Shown: positions 21,638-29,887 of the stretch, one piece after another | Layout of the letters: each line of letters starts with the position of its first letter | Position numbering within the stretch: the stretch's first letter is position 1 | Source: Staphylothermus sp. | GTDB lineage: Archaea > Thermoproteota > Thermoprotei_A > Sulfolobales > Desulfurococcaceae | NCBI GenBank assembly: GCA_021157925.1 | Contig: JAGGVR010000076.1 | Span: 1 to 36,086 of the forward strand | Direction of reading: 5' to 3' | Length of the DNA: 36,086 bases | Notes under the pieces: generated by a model | The model's database searches: none | Told to the model about the DNA's origin: nothing | Seen by the model: the letters and a program-made list of their open reading frames with translations, nothing else | Position numbers and translations under genes: made by a program

Positions 21638-22507
21638 TTATATCTTTGGCTTTACTCCTATGAAGCCCTCGATATCACCTCTATAATAGACTGGGTAGAA
21701 ACCAGCTTTCCTAAGTCTTTCACTTATACCTTTCAATATACTTGGTACACCATGTCTTCTGGGCTCCCCGGTATAATGATATATTATTCCACCTGGTTTA
21801 AGAACTCTGTAAAACTCCCTGTATAGCTCATAACTGTATAAATTCCCCGTAGATTTTGAGAATCTGGGAGGATCATGAATTATCCTATCTATGGACGAGT
21901 CCTCAAATTCTCTTATGGTATTACATATATCGTCATGTATAATGGTTATTCTGTTATCTGATAAACCATGGCTCCAAGGATTGTGCTCAGCAATCCATAT
22001 TATGTTCTCATCTACCTCAACAGTATATACTTTTGAAGCACCTCTTAGAACAGAATGGATTGCAGTGTAGCCTAAACCCATGCAAGTATCTAGTACAATG
22101 TCTCCTCTTCTTATCTTTGCAGCAATGGTTTTCCTCCTCGAGTCGCTCCATGGATCTATACCTTTGATCTTATGCATATGTATCCCATTTATCTCAACAG
22201 TAGGAGCTTTATCAAGACCTATTGCTTTTAATTTATAAAATCCACTAGTAGTTCTTCTCGTTATCTCATAGAATACGTCGTTATTCTTATAGTATATTAC
22301 TCTATCGTTCTCCTTCAGAACGATCACATCGAGAAATATTTCTTCATCATCAACTATAACTCTATTGTTTTCAACACAAACACTTTTCCACGTTATACCT
22401 ATATCAAGTGTTGTTGTAAAACATCCTCTCTTTGACCATAAGAGATCTAAAAGATATTTTGTGAACCAATATCCTTTTACAGGTTTAAACTCATAGTGAT
22501 TAAGCAT
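21638..22507 (-). CDS. Predicted archaeal SAM-dependent methyltransferase (COG2521 type)
   Basis: The 289-residue protein has a class I methyltransferase fold in its second half: GDIVLDTCMGLGYTAIHSVLRG is motif I, KVYTVEVDENIIWIAEHNP motif II, and IDRIIHDPPRFSKSTG motif IV, ending in the strand pair LKPGGIIYHYTG. HDPPRF instead of NPPY is typical of the archaeal COG2521 group. The N-terminal 110 residues are a separate strand-rich domain. The target (RNA or protein) is unknown. It starts 14 bases after the NikR-like gene and may be the last gene of the metal-uptake transcript, although a functional link is not evident. Confidence 0.85.
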   Translation of the reverse strand: MLNHYEFKPVKGYWFTKYLLDLLWSKRGCFTTTLDIGITWKSVCVENNRVIVDDEEIFLDVIVLKENDRVIYYKNNDVFYEITRRTTSGFYKLKAIGLDKAPTVEINGIHMHKIKGIDPWSDSRRKTIAAKIRRGDIVLDTCMGLGYTAIHSVLRGASKVYTVEVDENIIWIAEHNPWSHGLSDNRITIIHDDICNTIREFEDSSIDRIIHDPPRFSKSTGNLYSYELYREFYRVLKPGGIIYHYTGEPRRHGVPSILKGISERLRKAGFYPVYYRGDIEGFIGVKPKI

Positions 22508-22521
22508 TGTACTGCCCTGTT

Positions 22522-22908
22522 CTATGCTTGGTGAGTGATAGGGATATATCTTACTTCTTTTCCTTCTTTTCTTAGATCTGAATCTAATTTTCTGATTTCT
22601 TCGCTTGGTCCCTTAATTATGTATACTTCAACGCAATTATTATCTATATGACTATGAAGATAACCTTGTACAATGTCTTTGTATTTCTCTATGAGATTGA
22701 CCGATTTCCCAATTTTTCCCGATGAGAAAGCAATTAGAACGCCTTTACAGATATGTGGCTCCATATAATGGAGATGTGCGTGGACATATGGTTTTAATGC
22801 GGCAACAACTATTCTTGATCTATCGCAGTTTAAACATTTTGAGAGCTCATCTAATTCTTCGGCAAGCTCGATAGGTATTGATACACCGAATCTTTTCTTC
22901 TTACTCAT
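22522..22908 (-). CDS. NikR-like metal-responsive regulator with altered metal site
   Basis: Residues 1-45 are a ribbon-helix-helix DNA-binding domain (KKRFGVSIPIELAEELDELSK, then RSRIVVAALKPYV). Residues 50-128 are the ACT-like metal-binding domain of NikR. The nickel ligands of E. coli NikR are His76, His87, His89 and Cys95. Here His85, His87 and Cys92 (LHSHIDNNC) correspond to the last three, but the cysteine is one residue closer than usual and Glu74 stands where His76 should be. The metal may therefore be zinc, manganese or another ion. Its ATG overlaps the stop of the permease gene by 4 bases, so it is made with the transporter it presumably controls. Confidence 0.85.
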   Translation of the reverse strand: MSKKKRFGVSIPIELAEELDELSKCLNCDRSRIVVAALKPYVHAHLHYMEPHICKGVLIAFSSGKIGKSVNLIEKYKDIVQGYLHSHIDNNCVEVYIIKGPSEEIRKLDSDLRKEGKEVRYIPITHQA

Positions 22909-23768
22909 TTTCTTTTCCCTGCCAAGCTTATAATATAGAATAGTAAGAGTATTAAACCTGTAAGTCCTGATGGCGAAATGTTTAGCATTACTCCTAGATG
23001 CAAGCCTAGAAGAGCAGAAGTTATTGCTGAAATAATGCTGATATACAGTGCTTCGCGTGCACTCTTAGCCGAAATCACCGCTATACTTGAAGGAAGTAGT
23101 ACGAGTATGTGTTCTAGAATATAGCCCACGATCCTTAGCATAGCAATAGATACTAGACCTAGAACTGTAAATACTATAGCATCATATACCTCTATTCTTA
23201 AGCCGCTAAGCATAGCGGATTCTCTATCTATACCTAATGATAATTGTTCACGATACGTAAGATATACTATGATAAACACAGTGATCGCTAAAATAGCTGA
23301 AAGAATTGCTTGTTCTATACTTGATAACAAGGGATCGCCCATTATTAAAGCTGTCAAGTCATATTCGACAGGAAAATACGTTAATACATAATATGCTGCT
23401 ATTACACTTCCAGATGCTGTAAATCCTACAAATACTGCCGTTGCTATATCGCTATTGACTCCTTTGTAGATACTATATCCAACGATATAAACTAATGCAA
23501 TCCCTATTATTATTGAGTAAACTAAGCTACTTCCAATCCCGAGTAATCGAGTAAGTGGGATAGATAAAGTAACAGCAAATAATGCAGCATGAGGCGTAGC
23601 ACCTGCTAAGAAGTAAAGTTTTCTCATACTAACTAAGCTACTTAAACTCCCAAAAGCGATTGCTGCCGACAATATCACTGTTATCCATACTGGATTATAC
23701 CTATTGCATAAAACTAATGCATAACTAACCAGCAACAATATAAGCAATACTAGTTGAACGCGCTTCAT
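22905..23768 (-). CDS. Metal ABC transporter permease (ABC-3 family)
   Basis: The 287-residue protein is almost all hydrophobic, with seven or eight predicted helices. It has the ABC-3 (ZnuB/TroC/MntB) pattern: LAGATPHAALFAV near residue 55, GDPLLSS in the middle, and DRESAMLSGLRIEVYDAIVFTVLGLVSIAMLRIVGYIL, the cytoplasmic loop that contacts the ATPase. It forms the channel for zinc, manganese or iron uptake. It overlaps both neighbours by 4 bases (binding protein upstream, NikR-like gene downstream). The cognate ATPase is encoded divergently at 24896. Confidence 0.92.
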   Translation of the reverse strand: MKRVQLVLLILLLVSYALVLCNRYNPVWITVILSAAIAFGSLSSLVSMRKLYFLAGATPHAALFAVTLSIPLTRLLGIGSSLVYSIIIGIALVYIVGYSIYKGVNSDIATAVFVGFTASGSVIAAYYVLTYFPVEYDLTALIMGDPLLSSIEQAILSAILAITVFIIVYLTYREQLSLGIDRESAMLSGLRIEVYDAIVFTVLGLVSIAMLRIVGYILEHILVLLPSSIAVISAKSAREALYISIISAITSALLGLHLGVMLNISPSGLTGLILLLFYIISLAGKRK

Positions 23769-24793
23769 ATTTTCCTCCCTCCTAGAATATATATTATTGA
23801 TATGAACAGTGTGATCGCGAGAACAAGTAATACGAGATCAATATAAGAGAACTTATTCAAATACATATACCTACTACTAGTGTTTTCTTTAATATAATTT
23901 GTTTGATTAGTTGATTTTTCAATTAACCCATGTAATTGGTTAACAATATGTATTTCCTTATCCACGAAGGTAGCATTTACTACTGGTGATGGAACAAATA
24001 TTATTGGTACGTTATATTTATTACATAGATCTAATAATTTCTTTGAAGCTGAGTTTACAACTGGGGATGTAATTATACATGCCCCTATTTGTTTTTCCTG
24101 TAAGTTCTTTTCAATAATGATTAAATCCTGTGGAGATGCTTGAACACCTTGTTCTTTGACTATAAGGTATTTTAAATGGATACCGAGCCATTCAACGGCA
24201 TATTGGATAAATGGGAGATCTGCTACTGCGGTAATATTGGTTATCGAAGTATTTGTTAGTAATAATGCTTCTTCTTGGAAAACAGTATAGAGTTTTTCCC
24301 TATACTCATTCCTACATGAGGGATTAAGTTTTTCAAGTTTCTTCTCAACATAGCTTAAGAATTTCATGTAATTGAATGGATCATATATTGGCATGTGATA
24401 ATTTGTTTTCTGAGTAACAGGATTATTGAATAAAGTTATTCCAGGTATTTTTGGGACTTCTATAAGAGTTCCTTTTATGACTCCTTTTTGATAGAGTTGT
24501 CTTATATTGATTTCGAAAGATGTGTGTCCCGTTGATATGATCAAATCTGCTTTGCTTAACAATAATATGTCCTCTGGTCTCAAAGAATATGTGTGAGGGT
24601 CTACGCCTTGGGGAACAAGTGATACTACTCTATCATTTGAACAAGTAATTAGTTTTATATCTTTTACCAAATTAGGAAATGTGGTAACTATTAATAGTCC
24701 ATCGTTATTATTGTCTTGTATACTGTTAGATATTGTTGTGCCTAGAGGCGTTACAATAAATAAAACTACTAAAAATAAAGCAATTATTCTCAA
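23765..24793 (-). CDS. Metal ABC transporter substrate-binding protein with C-terminal membrane anchor (ZnuA/TroA family)
   Basis: It has a signal peptide (RIIALFLVVLFIVTPLGTTIS) and a cluster A-9 binding-protein body: VVSLVPQGVDPHTYSLRPEDI supplies the first metal His, ADLIISTGH follows, and the NYHMPIYDP region probably supplies the second. Where ZnuA has a third His, this protein has ADLPFIQYAVEWLG, so one ligand is Asp or missing. A final helix (YIDLVLLVLAITLFISIIYIL) with GGRKI anchors it in the membrane, as archaeal binding proteins often are. I chose TTG 24793 because GGTGAT (24800-24805) is 6 bases ahead; the longer frame from 24826 would put charged residues before the signal. Confidence 0.87.
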   Translation of the reverse strand: MRIIALFLVVLFIVTPLGTTISNSIQDNNNDGLLIVTTFPNLVKDIKLITCSNDRVVSLVPQGVDPHTYSLRPEDILLLSKADLIISTGHTSFEINIRQLYQKGVIKGTLIEVPKIPGITLFNNPVTQKTNYHMPIYDPFNYMKFLSYVEKKLEKLNPSCRNEYREKLYTVFQEEALLLTNTSITNITAVADLPFIQYAVEWLGIHLKYLIVKEQGVQASPQDLIIIEKNLQEKQIGACIITSPVVNSASKKLLDLCNKYNVPIIFVPSPVVNATFVDKEIHIVNQLHGLIEKSTNQTNYIKENTSSRYMYLNKFSYIDLVLLVLAITLFISIIYILGGRKI

Positions 24794-24895
24794 TGCATAA
24801 TCACCGATAGGTCTTTTACCCTGCAATATACATGTATTAAATTGTGCACAGTAATATATTTTTAGTCTATAGAAGTGTGCATAAGGGAAGTCGTC
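24794..24895. promoter_or_regulatory. Divergent promoter of the metal-uptake genes with central palindrome
   Basis: Two TATA-like boxes lie back to back: TATTAAAT (24835-24842) for the minus-strand binding-protein operon and TAATATATTT (24852-24861) for the plus-strand ATPase gene. Exactly between them is the palindrome TGTGCACA (24843-24850). A related TGTGCATA is at 24876-24883, 33 bases on, and a second perfect palindrome, ATACATGTAT (24828-24837), overlaps the first TATA box. The arrangement would allow one NikR-like tetramer to control both directions. Confidence 0.5.
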
Positions 24896-25663
24896 ATGAA
24901 CATCGATGTTAGCGGAATAACAGTTGGTTACGGCAAAGAAATAATTTTGGAAAAACTCAGTTTCAGCTTCGAGGGACCCGGGTTAATACAAATTTTAGGA
25001 CCAAATGGTGCTGGAAAATCAACTCTACTAAAAACTATTATTGGATTAATCAAACCAATTGATGGACACATAGTTATTAATAATGAAGATGTTACAGGGG
25101 ATCCTAGAAGAGCTGGAAGATATATAGGATATGTTCCACAGGTAACTAGTATTCAGGAAACGTATTATCCAGTGACCTTAAAAGAACTTGTAGAGTGCTG
25201 TTATTTGTTAAAGAAGAAATGGCCTAGACTATATATTAGTAAGGATGAAGAGAAAATAATAAAAGATGCATTATTATTCGTTGGTTTACCGAGAAGCGTT
25301 TGGAATAAGTGTTTCTGGGACTTATCTGGAGGTCAGAAACAGAGAGGCTACATTGCTAGAGCACTAGTATCAAATCCAGATATACTATTGATGGATGAGC
25401 CCTTTTCAAACATTGATCCAAATGGCAAAATGGACTTAGCTGAAAGAATTAGTAGATTGTCTAAGAGGAAACTAATAATAGTTACGAGCCATGATCCAAT
25501 GCTTCTTCTCAAATATACCAATAAGATACTTTTACTCAATAGACGAATATACATATATGGTGATCCACATGAAGTATTGAGTAAAGAAGTAGCCGAGAAA
25601 ATATACGGAAAAGCCCTTATCGAAGTCAAAGAACACTTGCATATAATAGACTCACATTTCTAA
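24896..25663 (+). CDS. Metal ABC transporter ATP-binding protein (ZnuC type)
   Basis: The roughly 255-residue ATPase of the zinc/manganese transporter class energises uptake through the permease at 22905. Walker A is GPNGAGKST, the Q-loop lies in GYVPQVTSI, the ABC signature is LSGGQKQR, Walker B is ILLMDEPF with the catalytic Glu, and the switch His is in IIVTSHDP. The start at ATG 24896 (NIDVSGITVGYG) fits the family; a GTG at 24875 would precede the predicted transcript start. It is divergent from the other transporter genes but shares their promoter region. Confidence 0.93.
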   Translation: MNIDVSGITVGYGKEIILEKLSFSFEGPGLIQILGPNGAGKSTLLKTIIGLIKPIDGHIVINNEDVTGDPRRAGRYIGYVPQVTSIQETYYPVTLKELVECCYLLKKKWPRLYISKDEEKIIKDALLFVGLPRSVWNKCFWDLSGGQKQRGYIARALVSNPDILLMDEPFSNIDPNGKMDLAERISRLSKRKLIIVTSHDPMLLLKYTNKILLLNRRIYIYGDPHEVLSKEVAEKIYGKALIEVKEHLHIIDSHF

Positions 25664-25693
25664 TGATATTCTTGATTATTTTATTTCACTTTT

Positions 25694-26809
25694 TCAGTAG
25701 CTTAAGACATAGACATTTCCAAATTTTCCAAGATCTATTTTATCTCCTGGTAATCCATCAACTGGTATTATTCTAGCAGATAATGGTTTTTGTTTTAACC
25801 TCCATACACTATATGTATCCAGAAGAAACTGTCTAAGATGATTCTGCTCTGCAGGCACAACGATCATGTCAGGGCCTACGACGCAAGTCGAAGTGTATAA
25901 TAATAGATCTCTAGCTCTTATTTTCTGATATTTTCCAGCATCTATTAATAATGCATCTTCAGCATATGGTAGCATTACCTCATTATACCCTATGGCATAG
26001 CCTATTCTCTTAGTAAGTTCCTGGATCATATCATTTATGAGGTAGACTCCATAGTTAAAACCTGGTTTACCAAGCTCATAGCCAAGAGCTTCTATAAGAG
26101 CTACAACGCTTTTCTCCATCCATGGAGAAATACTATAATCTATACCAAAACGATATTTGCCAAGACCCAAATGCCTTATGTCATTTATTGTTTTTCTAAA
26201 CATGTTCTCCAATTTCTCTATCGTATACGTTAATGACTCTGTTTCTTCCAATATGTTTTTTACAATGTTAGGATATAGAAATGAAAATCCTATACCAAGT
26301 TCCCCGCTACTGGTTGAGTCAGGGAAATACGGAGTTTCTAGAGGAGTATGGTGATACGATATTGATATTTGAGTAGCGTATACGGGGTTTTCTTCAGCTA
26401 TTTTATGTATTAAGCGAGATATAGTGTAAGAATATTCTTGTGGATTTCGAGATATTCCGTAAATTGAGAAGTAGTATCCTCTGCTGACAATATCTAGGGC
26501 GAGATCATAATCTATATGAGTAATGTCTATTCCGCCTACTGAGAGCAAAACAGAATCGGGTATATCGATTCTGTCAAGAAGTCTTTTTATTAAAAGAACA
26601 GGGAGTCTAGGAAGGCTAATTCTTGTAGTGAATACATCATATCCTAATTCTTTAAGTTTCTTTTCCACTAGTAATAATATGCCTTGAGCCATTTTCAACG
26701 ATTCTACTACTTCTTCGAGATCAAATGTTGTAGGCTTGTACGTAAACACTGTTACAGATCTTATTACGGGTTTGTGCAATAAAAATTCACCATATTTTAT
26801 ATTCAACAA
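25694..26809 (-). CDS. DUF711 (UPF0210-like) family protein
   Basis: The 371-residue protein matches DUF711. Its N-terminus reads KPVIRSVTVFTYKPTT, the middle has GELGIGFSFLYPNIV and YRFGIDYSISPWME, and near the end ARDLLLYTSTCVVGPDMIVVP corresponds to the family's 'eLlLYsavcg.glDtV..P'. Relatives form compact homodimers with a radical-enzyme-like barrel, and their reaction is unknown. Archaeal copies are usually shorter than the bacterial ones (about 450 residues), as here. It is convergent with the ABC ATPase and divergent from the unknown four-gene cluster. Confidence 0.82.
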   Translation of the reverse strand: MLNIKYGEFLLHKPVIRSVTVFTYKPTTFDLEEVVESLKMAQGILLLVEKKLKELGYDVFTTRISLPRLPVLLIKRLLDRIDIPDSVLLSVGGIDITHIDYDLALDIVSRGYYFSIYGISRNPQEYSYTISRLIHKIAEENPVYATQISISYHHTPLETPYFPDSTSSGELGIGFSFLYPNIVKNILEETESLTYTIEKLENMFRKTINDIRHLGLGKYRFGIDYSISPWMEKSVVALIEALGYELGKPGFNYGVYLINDMIQELTKRIGYAIGYNEVMLPYAEDALLIDAGKYQKIRARDLLLYTSTCVVGPDMIVVPAEQNHLRQFLLDTYSVWRLKQKPLSARIIPVDGLPGDKIDLGKFGNVYVLSY

Positions 26810-26861
26810 AATCTGTATTTATATTATGATTTCTGTATGAGATTATATTTGAAATGTATCG

Positions 26862-27458
26862 ATGATACATAAGTTTCAAGGATTACTAAGTTATTGGGTG
26901 GTCGATGTCTTGTTAATAAAAATAATTAGGGGAACAATATTCCTTCATGATACGTATATCTTTGCTAGCATATTTTCATCCTCAATAATAAAGGAAATAC
27001 CATATATGTATTCACCCTTAACCATTACTTCTAAAAAGAATAGATTATACGCTATCGATATTTTGCTAAAAATGGTAAAAGAAGACACGGAGCTTTCAAA
27101 ATTTCTGGATGAGAAATTCTATGAAAGAATCGACCGTTTGAAGAAGAACGAGACTCATCCATTAATAATTACTGAGTTTTTAAGAAATCTTAAAATTTCA
27201 CCTAGGCTTGAATATTTGTTTAGATCATTTAGTAGAGAACTTGTTAAATGGCTTGAACAAAACAACTTATTATGGATCATTCCATACAAGAACATAATAG
27301 CTACTAGAGTATACAGAGAGAAAGACATAGGCGTCCTTGAGATAAGTTATTATTCATACTTATCTAATATGACACGGTTCTTCAGGATGAGATATGACGA
27401 AGAAATATATGAGTTAATCAACGAACTATGCTTATTCAATGGAAATAATAGGTGTTGA
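26862..27458 (+). CDS. Unknown protein, first gene of a four-gene cluster
   Basis: 198 residues, no known family. The N-terminal 50 residues are hydrophobic (LLSYWVVDVLLIKIIRGTIFL); the rest is charged and helical (SKFLDEKFYERIDRLKK, FLRNLKISPRLEYLFR). The ATG at 26862 lies upstream of the transcript start predicted by the TATA-like ATTATATTT (26842-26850), so translation may instead begin at TTG 26910, after GGTGGTC (26897-26903). The next gene starts 2 bases after its stop. Confidence 0.6.
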   Translation: MIHKFQGLLSYWVVDVLLIKIIRGTIFLHDTYIFASIFSSSIIKEIPYMYSPLTITSKKNRLYAIDILLKMVKEDTELSKFLDEKFYERIDRLKKNETHPLIITEFLRNLKISPRLEYLFRSFSRELVKWLEQNNLLWIIPYKNIIATRVYREKDIGVLEISYYSYLSNMTRFFRMRYDEEIYELINELCLFNGNNRC

Positions 27459-27460
27459 TA

Positions 27461-28660
27461 ATGTCAAGCTTATTTGAAACAGACTACACGAAGGGTAAAT
27501 ATAATGTAAATGATTTAGCTCTAATGTTTCGTAATATAAGGCATGGAAGCATCAGTATTCATGATGTTAAACATATAATCAGTACACCTGAGTTTTCTAA
27601 AAGACTTTTAGAGTTATCATTAAGGTATCCAAGAAAACTCTATGAACTATATAGATATAATATGGACTTAATTCAGAAATATCCGTTATTTATTAAATCA
27701 TTCATCATTACAGCTATGGGTGCTGAAATAAGACTTAGTGATGAATTTATTCGAAATCTACTATTAAAAACTCTGATCTCACCACATCACTTCATATCGT
27801 TATATAATCCACTTGTCTTAACATATTCAGCATTAAATCATAGTACCTTATTTAAAACAACCATACTTAGCCCTTTAGTTGAAAAACTTGTTATTTATGA
27901 GGCTAATCCAAACACTTATAAGATCTTATTGTACAGGGATGTATTAATAGTAATAGGTATTCTTAGCTATTATACTGATATAATCCCTCTCCTATATCAA
28001 GAATTCGAGCATTCATGGATTATCGACTATATAGAGAACAAGAATGTCAAAATCTTAGATACTACGAAAATTAAAGTGCTTGAGTCGTATATTCGTGTTT
28101 TAAAAGGTTTAATGGAAACAATAAGGTATACAATATCTTCACTTGAAAAAATAGAGGATTTCGAGACACGTATAGAGGAGTGTCACAGCGAAAAGATCGT
28201 GTATGAAATCCTTAAATTATATATTGATCTAATTTGGAAAAGCTCAATTAAGAATTTAGAAGTATTGAAAAAATACTTGATCGGTTTAATAGGTTTAAGT
28301 TATGATGAACTGTTTTCTACGATTAAAACCATATTAAGTAAGATCTTGGTGGAATCAATTAATGGTGAAAAAGCAATATATAACCTATTAACATACCTAT
28401 TAGAAACAGCTCTCTTCGACGAAACCATCTCGGAGACTATATCTGGGAGGAAATACTCGAATATTAATATTGAGGACTACGACGTGATCATAAAGTATAT
28501 TGATGAAATAAATGAAGCAATAATAAGTCGCATGAAAGAACGATTTACTAATCCATTAATCAAGATAAATATTGATAAGGAACCTTATAGAACATTAGTG
28601 AAAAGGATAAAGGAGAGGATTAATCACAGGTATTTATCATGGATAGAAATAAACAAGTAA
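27461..28660 (+). CDS. Large all-helical protein of unknown function
   Basis: About 400 residues from ATG 27461, with GGTG (27451-27454) 6 bases ahead. No catalytic motif is visible. It is a succession of amphipathic helices resembling helical-repeat (HEAT/TPR-like) scaffolds, with no repeat that I can define. It contains two cysteine-poor halves joined by a charged region (SSLEKIEDFETRIEECHSEK). It overlaps the following gene by 22 bases and follows the previous by 2, so the products are probably made in fixed ratio and may form a complex. Confidence 0.65.
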   Translation: MSSLFETDYTKGKYNVNDLALMFRNIRHGSISIHDVKHIISTPEFSKRLLELSLRYPRKLYELYRYNMDLIQKYPLFIKSFIITAMGAEIRLSDEFIRNLLLKTLISPHHFISLYNPLVLTYSALNHSTLFKTTILSPLVEKLVIYEANPNTYKILLYRDVLIVIGILSYYTDIIPLLYQEFEHSWIIDYIENKNVKILDTTKIKVLESYIRVLKGLMETIRYTISSLEKIEDFETRIEECHSEKIVYEILKLYIDLIWKSSIKNLEVLKKYLIGLIGLSYDELFSTIKTILSKILVESINGEKAIYNLLTYLLETALFDETISETISGRKYSNINIEDYDVIIKYIDEINEAIISRMKERFTNPLIKINIDKEPYRTLVKRIKERINHRYLSWIEINK

Positions 28661-28926
28661 TTAAATTAAAGATCTTGGGAAGACCATCATATAATAAATG
28701 GACTCTACATCAATGGGTTCTCGAAATAAAAGACATATTGGAAAATGAATATGGTATTCACTTAGAGATCGAAGTAGTCGATACTATTGATGAAGAACCA
28801 ATACTCATGATCGAAGACAATATTGTATTAGAAGGTTTACCTGGAGAAGAAGGTTACTTGATCGAGATCATTAAACATAATCTAGACAAATTATTAGTAA
28901 AAGAAAAGAATAAAGCTAGAGAATAA
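28639..28926 (+). CDS. Small protein, possible degenerate thioredoxin/glutaredoxin-like fold
   Basis: The 95 residues follow a beta-alpha-beta...beta-beta-alpha rhythm: IKLKILGRPSYNKWTLHQWVLEIKDIL, then HLEIEVVDTIDEEPILMIEDNIVLEGLPGEEGYLIEIIKHNL. The pattern 'strand, loop, helix, strand, P-x-hydrophobic strand, hairpin, helix' is that of small thioredoxin-like proteins. The loop that would carry CxxC reads PSYNKW without cysteines, so a redox role is excluded and a binding role is more likely. Homology is a guess from pattern. The ATG overlaps the previous gene by 22 bases. Confidence 0.6.
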   Translation: MDRNKQVIKLKILGRPSYNKWTLHQWVLEIKDILENEYGIHLEIEVVDTIDEEPILMIEDNIVLEGLPGEEGYLIEIIKHNLDKLLVKEKNKARE

Positions 28927-28960
28927 TTCTATCATCTCATGGTAACGGGGTTGTATTTTA

Positions 28961-29809
28961 ATGATGAATAACATCAAATTAGTAGAAGGATATCCACTTT
29001 ACTATAATGGAGTAATATACCTAGTAAAGGGGTATCAACATCCACAAGACAAAATCATAGCTTACCCCAGATATACGCTCTTAGAACATAGAAAATTATA
29101 TAAATACGAGATGAACAAGCATGTCTCTTATGTTTACTGGGACTGTATAAAACAAATCGTCCCAGTCATTGACGGATCACATGCTTACTCGTTTTATACT
29201 TTTTTCAATAAACACATACCATATACTAGTCAAATGGTCAAAGAAGTAATATCTCGGCTTTTAGGGGTAAATGACTTATTTATTACTGGTTCTTCACTAG
29301 TTTTTTCAAAATATAATGATATTGATATTGTTATTCTTGGTGTAGACACCGAGTTAATTAATAGGGTTCAATCACTTATTTCGCGAAAAATTATTAGAAG
29401 AGCTCCGAAGTCTTGCCTGATAAGGGAATATCTGCTAAAACATAATAAGGATACAGATCTCATGACGTATTTGTATTTAAAAAAAGACACGATTAGTCAT
29501 ATTGTAGTTAATAAGATATATGTTAATATCAAGTATGTTTCGTATTCTAATGGGTTTAACCAATGTGTAGATCCTGTTGAAGATAGGAAATTGTTCAAGG
29601 GAAGAATACAAGTTATCGATTATATAAATAAGCATGTTTTGCCTACTAGATACATTGCACGAATAGGGAATAAGAAGATCTTAATGGAGACTTTTAGAGA
29701 AATGTACTCAGAGATTCCTTTAGGAGAATACTATGTTAAAGGATATATTGAGTATAGGAAAACTGGCGAAGTATTAGTCCCAGATCATGGTTACATATTC
29801 AAGTTATAA
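28961..29809 (+). CDS. Predicted nucleotidyltransferase (COG2413-like)
   Basis: 282 residues. The N-terminal stretch EGYPLYYNGVIYLVKGYQHPQDKIIAYPRY matches the archaeal COG2413 group, whose members start with a similar '..vKGy.HPpdriiAYpRY'. The nucleotidyltransferase core is at about residue 110: FITGSSLVFSKYNDIDIVILG, a G-S...D-x-D motif with two metal-binding aspartates, lacking the usual second glycine. The C-terminal half is basic and strand-rich. The substrate is unknown; candidates are RNA ends, proteins or small molecules. It lies 34 bases after the preceding gene, in the same direction, and is probably the last gene of the cluster. Confidence 0.72.
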   Translation: MMNNIKLVEGYPLYYNGVIYLVKGYQHPQDKIIAYPRYTLLEHRKLYKYEMNKHVSYVYWDCIKQIVPVIDGSHAYSFYTFFNKHIPYTSQMVKEVISRLLGVNDLFITGSSLVFSKYNDIDIVILGVDTELINRVQSLISRKIIRRAPKSCLIREYLLKHNKDTDLMTYLYLKKDTISHIVVNKIYVNIKYVSYSNGFNQCVDPVEDRKLFKGRIQVIDYINKHVLPTRYIARIGNKKILMETFREMYSEIPLGEYYVKGYIEYRKTGEVLVPDHGYIFKL

Positions 29810-29887
29810 TAATTTACTATTGGTCAGTGATCTTTTTTATCCCCCTGGTTATAAAATTAATAATGTATGAGTTCTCTTGGTGATAAA

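Noticed and set aside
26812-26838. TCTGTAT repeated 20 bp apart before the four-gene cluster
   Set aside because: A 7-base repeat in AT-rich DNA is easily found by chance and has no symmetry; not counted as an operator.
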